Shown here: piece by piece, positions 13,510-17,101 of the stretch
How positions within the stretch are numbered: position 1 is the first letter of the stretch
Layout of the letters: the number at the start of each line of letters is the position of its first letter
Assembly: GCA_900550055.1 (NCBI GenBank)
Contig: URQU01000033.1
Coordinates: 1-17,101 of the forward strand
Direction: 5' to 3'
DNA length: 17,101 bases
Source of the DNA: an uncultured Coriobacteriaceae bacterium
GTDB lineage: Bacteria > Actinomycetota > Coriobacteriia > Coriobacteriales > Eggerthellaceae
Made by a program: the position numbers and the translations under genes
Notes under the pieces: generated by a model
Database searches by the model: none
Told to the model about the DNA's origin: nothing
The model's input: the letters and a program-made list of their open reading frames with translations, nothing else

Positions 13510-14097
13510 TTACAGCTCGTGGATCACGCGGTCGGCCAGACCGGCTTCGACGGCGGCTTCGGCTTCGAAGTAGGTGTCTTGCGCGGTTAGCTGGAACACC
13601 TGGTCAAGCGTCATGCCGGTGTGCTCGGCGATCACGGCGGCCGTGATGTCGCGGATGCGCATGAGGTCGTCGGCGCGCGCCTTCACGGATAGCGCGCTAC
13701 CGCCCATGGAGCCGATGAGCGGGTCGTGGATCATGACGCGGCTGTGGGGCAGCATGTCGCGTCGGTCTCCTGCGACGAACAGCAACGCCGCCATGCTTGC
13801 CGCCGTGCCGATGCACACGGTGCGCACCGGGCAGGAGATGGCGCGTATGACGTCGTAGAGCGCAAGCCCCGACTGCACCTCGCCGCCGGGGCTGTTGATA
13901 AACAGCGTGACGGGTGCTTGCGGGTCGCATTTCTGCAGGTGAAGCAGGCAGCGCGCGGCACAGGCGACCGAGTTCGCGTCGATGGGGCCGGCCAGCTCGA
14001 TCTGGCGGTCGGCCAGCATCTGGTCGCGCACGTCGAAGCGCTGGATGCCTTCGCAGGTTTCATGCAGGATGAGCGGGGAATAGGTGGGAACGCACAT
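13510..14097 (-). CDS. clpP: ClpP-family serine protease
   Basis: 195 residues, full length for ClpP, the tetradecameric protease chamber fed by an AAA+ unfoldase. The triad is present: S101 in GTAASMAAL, H124 in RVMIHDPL, and D174 in TAQDTYFEAEAAV. The NSPGG oxyanion strand (68-72) is intact, so the enzyme should be active. The loop between the serine and histidine is two residues shorter than in E. coli. It is cysteine-rich at the N-terminal half (C2, C15, C46, C50, C57). The usual housekeeping neighbours clpX and tig are absent; instead it leads an operon with a VirD4-like ATPase. AAAGGAT precedes ATG 14097. It may be a specialised paralogue whose partner unfoldase is the neighbouring ATPase or a genome-encoded Clp chaperone; this is inference. 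Confidence 0.93.
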   Translation of the reverse strand: MCVPTYSPLILHETCEGIQRFDVRDQMLADRQIELAGPIDANSVACAARCLLHLQKCDPQAPVTLFINSPGGEVQSGLALYDVIRAISCPVRTVCIGTAASMAALLFVAGDRRDMLPHSRVMIHDPLIGSMGGSALSVKARADDLMRIRDITAAVIAEHTGMTLDQVFQLTAQDTYFEAEAAVEAGLADRVIHEL

Positions 14098-14605
14098 GTT
14101 CGATCCTTTCGAGGGCGCGGGTTACCGAAGACCGCGTGACAAGGCATGGGTGCGCGCTGCCGCCGTGCCGCCTTGCGTCGCGCTATCCGGGAAGCGGCGC
14201 AGCAGCGTTGCCGGCCGACGGGGATGCGCAACGCAAAGCCGCGGCTTTCGTCATGCAGTAGGCAGCGCGAAGACGCGCTGAGCAAGACGACAGGGCGCAA
14301 CAAGCCACGCTTGCGGTCGCATATCGGCTTCTTCTTCAGTTGTGGTGGTGAAACTTGATGGGCCGATCAGCCTGACGCCGACGTGCGTCATTTCATCGGT
14401 CATTGAAGAATAGGGCTTTCGCCCTCGGGTGCATTCCAACTATAGCACAAGCGTTCGGGGTTCTGTCAATCCCCTGATCCTTGTTATTTCCGATGCGTCC
14501 GATAACCGATGATAATCGGTCACCGGCGGGGGGATGGGGTTTGGCCGTCGTTTGTCGGGTTGCGGGACGGCGACCGGCGTGCAACCCGCGGGTTCGGCGT
14601 GGCCG
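14098..14605. other. Long leader and promoter region of the clpP cluster
   Basis: 508 bp without a firm gene. From the promoter at 14439-14469 the minus-strand leader would be about 335 nt. Near its 5' end is a hairpin AGGGC-GAAA-GCCCT (minus strand, 14412-14425), followed at 14403 by an ATG that opens a 50-codon frame ending at 14251 (begins MTDEMTHVGVRLIGPSS); it has no clear ribosome site and may be a leader peptide or chance. Behind the deacetylase stop there are a GGGTTGC/GCAACCC hairpin (14557-14587) and an ACCGAT/ATCGGT hairpin (14505-14520), possible ends of that transcript. Confidence 0.55.
14439..14469 (-). promoter_or_regulatory. Promoter of the clpP-ATPase-nuclease cluster
   Basis: Minus strand: -35 TTGACA (complement of 14464-14469), 19-bp spacer, -10 TATAGT (complement of 14439-14444). 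Both boxes are close to consensus; the spacer is long, so the promoter may be weak or activator-dependent. Confidence 0.6.
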
Positions 14606-15487
14606 CTATCGATGGGTTTCGGCCAAATAGCGCAGGCGTTCGGCTTCGCGGTTGCGGGCCTCGGATGCGCAGGCGGCGGCGAAGGGGGCGTTCTCCGGGT
14701 CGAGGCATTGTTCGATCGGCACGCTGACCGGGTGGAACAGCACTTGGACGTTCTTGCCGCGGTCGGCCGCCAGGCTCTCGAACGCGTCCAGGAGCGGCCA
14801 ATCGACCGTGTCCATGGCGCCCGAGAGCACCACGCCGCAGAACAGCGGGACCTCACAGGCCGCGGGCATCTTACCTCGGTTCTTGCGCCACAACCACGTG
14901 ATGAGCGCATCCTTCGCCAGGTTGACAGGAGGCATGTTGCTGCCGGCAGCACGGTGCGGCGCCAAGGGCTCGATGGGGCAGCGCAGATGCGTGATCGTGA
15001 CCCCCAGCTCCGCAACTGCCTGGGAAAGCGCGTCGAACACGGCCGGCACCGCATGCGTGTGCTGGTGGCTATCCACGCGCATCGTGCGTTTCATCAGGGG
15101 AAATGCGGTCAGATAGCGCTGGATCTGTGCAACGCATTCGCGCTGGAGCTGCTGGCGGAATGCCCAGCGCTGCGCGCCCATCGACAGTTTCCAGAGGCCG
15201 ACGAAATCGTTGGCGAACGTGCCGCGCTGGTTAACCAGCAGGGGCACTTCCGCAACCGGTGCGCACGGACGGCCCTCGACCAGATTGAGGTGCAGCGCCA
15301 TGGCGAGTTTGCCGGATTCCACGTAAGGCCGCGCCATCTCGGCTGCCGCCTCGAAGGCGGGGCTGTTCGCGAAGATGCTGACCGACGACAACGCGCCCTG
15401 GCCGCCGCAAACCTGCGACAGCTTGAGGATTTCGGCGGCCTGCTGTTCGGTGATGCCGTAATCGTCCGCATGGAACGTGACGCTCAT
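14606..15487 (-). CDS. YdjC/ChbG-family carbohydrate deacetylase
   Basis: 293 residues from ATG 15487, chosen because AAGAGGGG precedes it and family homology starts at once (SVTFHADDYG); the frame is open 31 codons further, but that part is unlike the family. Metal-site motifs: HADDYG (6-11, catalytic and metal Asp), HLNLVEG with H66, and DSHQHTH (139-145). ChbG removes acetyl groups from N-acetylglucosamine oligosaccharides such as chitobiose; other members act on other acetylated sugars. No phosphotransferase genes, as in the E. coli chb operon, are near. Its neighbour is a divergent membrane glycosyltransferase, so work on a surface glycan precursor or a glycolipid is plausible. All metal ligands are present, so activity is expected; the substrate is unknown. 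Confidence 0.9.
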   Translation of the reverse strand: MSVTFHADDYGITEQQAAEILKLSQVCGGQGALSSVSIFANSPAFEAAAEMARPYVESGKLAMALHLNLVEGRPCAPVAEVPLLVNQRGTFANDFVGLWKLSMGAQRWAFRQQLQRECVAQIQRYLTAFPLMKRTMRVDSHQHTHAVPAVFDALSQAVAELGVTITHLRCPIEPLAPHRAAGSNMPPVNLAKDALITWLWRKNRGKMPAACEVPLFCGVVLSGAMDTVDWPLLDAFESLAADRGKNVQVLFHPVSVPIEQCLDPENAPFAAACASEARNREAERLRYLAETHR

Positions 15488-15508
15488 AATGCCCCTCTTA
15501 CCTTTTCT

Positions 15509-15559
15509 ACCTGCGGTTGTGAAAACCCTAGGGTAGCCCCCGGGTTTTTCTACGCAGGT
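15509..15559 (-). promoter_or_regulatory. Nested inverted repeats in the deacetylase leader
   Basis: ACCTGCG (15509-15515) pairs with CGCAGGT (15553-15559), and within it AAAACCC (15522-15528) pairs with GGGTTTT (15542-15548), with a GGG-TAG-CCC tip. It lies between the presumed promoter and the ribosome site of the deacetylase gene. No T-run follows on the minus strand; a regulatory hairpin or a protein-binding site is possible. Confidence 0.5.
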
Positions 15560-15597
15560 TATTCCCGCTTGTGCATGCAATGTTAGACTAGCAGCGC

Positions 15598-15625
15598 ATT
15601 ATGACAGGTTTCTAGGCGAAGGCAA
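15598..15625 (-). promoter_or_regulatory. Probable promoter of the deacetylase gene
   Basis: Minus strand: TTGCCT (complement of 15620-15625), 16-bp spacer, CATAAT (complement of 15598-15603). The leader would be about 104 nt. It overlaps the ribosome site region of the divergent glycosyltransferase gene, so the two genes may influence each other. Confidence 0.5.
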
Positions 15626-15630
15626 ACAAC

Positions 15631-17101
15631 ATGAAGCTCTCACGCGGCGCGCACGTACGTTTATCATCAAGCGCGTTCCATATCCTCCTGCTTGTTGCAG
15701 GTGCCGCCTTCTTGCTCACCGACGTGTTCCATGGCAACGTGTGGTTCGATGAAAGCTATTCGGTGGGAATCGCAAACCACAGCTTCGCCGACATCTGGTA
15801 TTACAGCTCCGGAGACGTGCACCCCGTGCTGATTTACTGGGCACTGCACGTGCTGAACCTGGTTTTCGGGCAGAACATCACCATATATCGCCTGTTCACC
15901 GTGGCGGGCGCTATCGCCATGGCGGTGCTGGGATATACCCATGTTCGTCGCGACCATGGTTGGGCGACCGGCATGCTGTTCAGCTTCTTCGCCCTGTTCA
16001 CGCCTTATATCTCGCTGATGGCCGTTGAGATCCGCATGTACTCGTGGGCCACGTTCGCCGTGATGCTGTGCTTTATCTACGCCATACGCATCATCGGCAC
16101 GCAGTTGGCCACGCCGCCGGCGCGCATCGCGGAGGCTGCTCGGGGGCTTAAATGCTGGGCGGGCACGCCGCGGCGCTGGTGGATCACGTGCTTTGCGTCC
16201 AGCTTGGCGTGCGCGTACCTGCATTATTTCGGCGCCATGTCGGCGTTCATGATCAATGTCGTGCTGCTATTCGCACTTGGGGCGCGTGCTTGGCGGCATC
16301 GCAAGAGCGGCCCCAATCCGCTGCCTGAGCAGGCCGTTTGCGCGGACGCACCGCTGCGCGTGCTGATCATCGGCTGCGTTGCCCAGGTAGCGCTGTACCT
16401 GCCGTGGATCGTCACCGCCGTGACCAGCCAGATGGGCGTGGTAGGTGGCACCTACTGGGCGAAGATCGTGTTCCCGACCACCTATATCGAGCTGGCCACG
16501 TACGCATTTTTGACCAGCCCCTTGTCGTTTGCGGCGCGCGGCAGCTACGGCGTGGTACCGCAGGTGCTCGTGCAGGGCATCGGCTATGCCGCCGCGGTGG
16601 TGTTGGCGTTCTTGATCGCGTGGGCGGCGCGTTGGGCCGCATGGCGCATCGGGCTGCATCGCGCAGCGCGCAAGCAGCAGATCGCGGCGGCGAAGGCGCA
16701 GCGCACGGACGGAGCCGCGAGCGCCAGCGCGGGAACGGCAGCTAAGCTCGACGAGGGCGTGGCTTCTTACCCGGCCGCGAGCGCGAGCGCGGCCGCCTAC
16801 CCCGTGAAGCATCTGCGCTTGAAGCGCTTCTACGCGTGGCTCGTCTCCGATCCTATTGCGCCGGTGGTAGCGGCGCTGGTGGTGTACTTCGGCGTGTTCG
16901 CCATTTCCTGGACGGCGTCTATGGTCATGAACTCCATGATCTTGTATTACCGCTACTTGTTCGTGGCCATCGGCCCGCTGCTGTTCGCCATTGCGGCGGT
17001 GCTGTCGCATGTGCGTACGAAACCGCTGGTGGCAGGCGTGGTAGCAGTCACGCTGGCGGCTTCCGTGATGAATCAGGCGCTACTGGTGCGCGACGACTAC
17101 G
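15631..17101 (+). CDS. GT39/PMT-like integral membrane glycosyltransferase, N-terminal 490 residues, cut by window edge
   Basis: The frame runs to the window end without a stop. A first membrane helix (about 15-31) is followed by an external loop WFDESYSVGIANHSFADIW with the acidic pair D40-E41, then DVHPVLIYW with DxHP at 62-65. This is the layout of GT39/ArnT/PMT-type GT-C enzymes, which move a sugar from a polyprenyl-phosphate donor to protein or lipid outside the membrane. Further helices are visible around 85-100, 114-133, 137-151, 186-207, 247-265 and 315-335, and a cluster after about 410. Residues about 340-390 form a hydrophilic Lys/Arg and Ala/Ser-rich insertion (repeated ASAS), probably a cytoplasmic loop. 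GAAGGC upstream of ATG 15631 is a moderate ribosome site. It is divergent from the ChbG-like deacetylase. Donor and acceptor are unknown. Confidence 0.85.
   Translation, partial: MKLSRGAHVRLSSSAFHILLLVAGAAFLLTDVFHGNVWFDESYSVGIANHSFADIWYYSSGDVHPVLIYWALHVLNLVFGQNITIYRLFTVAGAIAMAVLGYTHVRRDHGWATGMLFSFFALFTPYISLMAVEIRMYSWATFAVMLCFIYAIRIIGTQLATPPARIAEAARGLKCWAGTPRRWWITCFASSLACAYLHYFGAMSAFMINVVLLFALGARAWRHRKSGPNPLPEQAVCADAPLRVLIIGCVAQVALYLPWIVTAVTSQMGVVGGTYWAKIVFPTTYIELATYAFLTSPLSFAARGSYGVVPQVLVQGIGYAAAVVLAFLIAWAARWAAWRIGLHRAARKQQIAAAKAQRTDGAASASAGTAAKLDEGVASYPAASASAAAYPVKHLRLKRFYAWLVSDPIAPVVAALVVYFGVFAISWTASMVMNSMILYYRYLFVAIGPLLFAIAAVLSHVRTKPLVAGVVAVTLAASVMNQALLVRDDY

Noticed and set aside
12235..13590. 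451-codon plus-strand frame opposite the VirD4-like gene
   Set aside because: Antisense shadow; the opposite strand has Walker A and B motifs and coupled start signals.
11158..14097. Complete integrative conjugative element
   Set aside because: No relaxase, integrase, mating-channel or primase gene is present, and the flanks are ordinary chromosomal genes.
15488..15580. Longer start (15580) for the ChbG-like deacetylase
   Set aside because: The extra 31 residues are not family-like, overlap the leader palindromes, and the ribosome site lies before the ATG at 15487.
15667..17010. Minus-strand frames of 185 and 247 codons opposite the glycosyltransferase
   Set aside because: His/Arg/Gln-rich shadows; the plus frame is uninterrupted from a good start and shows GT-C motifs and membrane helices.

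Overview
The window is GC-rich chromosomal DNA. It looks like an anaerobic member of the Coriobacteriia, probably the Eggerthellaceae. The reasons are a nifJ-type pyruvate:ferredoxin oxidoreductase, actinobacterial-style GC-rich codon use with strong Shine-Dalgarno sites, and proteins typical of gut anaerobes. This placement is inference. No rRNA, tRNA, CRISPR array, transposase or integrase was seen.

Region 1 (1-5370, minus strand) reads as one operon. In transcription order it holds a divergent LeuA/HMG-CoA-lyase-like protein with an intact LeuA regulatory domain but no HxH metal motif, then an 830-residue fusion of a xylose-isomerase-like TIM barrel to an acyl-CoA synthetase, then the N-terminal 458 residues of pyruvate:ferredoxin oxidoreductase, which runs off the left edge. 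The first two genes overlap by one base (TAATG). Together they suggest a CoA-thioester and 2-oxo-acid pathway whose substrate is not evident.

Region 2 (5371-6600) is a long intergenic stretch followed by a clear regulatory unit on the plus strand: a sigma70-type promoter, a GEMM-I (cyclic-di-GMP class I) riboswitch aptamer that overlaps a strong intrinsic terminator, and a 110-residue winged-helix DNA-binding protein. A second messenger would thus control a small transcription factor by attenuation.

Region 3 (6550-10995) holds ordinary genes on the minus strand: a dimethylarginine dimethylaminohydrolase-family enzyme with an almost perfect -10 box inside a palindrome, an EamA transporter, a truncated LOG-family (PGGxGTxxE) remnant, and prfC (release factor 3). 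Several hairpins and an exact 21-nt palindromic repeat lie between them.

Region 4 (11056-14526, minus strand) is the most unusual part. A ClpP-type serine protease with an intact triad, a VirD4/TraG-like ATPase without its usual membrane anchor, and a PD-(D/E)XK nuclease-like protein follow one another behind a single promoter with a leader of about 335 nt. No relaxase or other conjugation gene is present, so the trio may be a domesticated conjugation remnant or an undescribed protease-ATPase-nuclease system.

Region 5 (14606-17101) holds a YdjC/ChbG-family carbohydrate deacetylase (minus) and, divergent to it, the first 490 codons of a GT39/PMT-like membrane glycosyltransferase (plus). This points to cell-surface glycan work.
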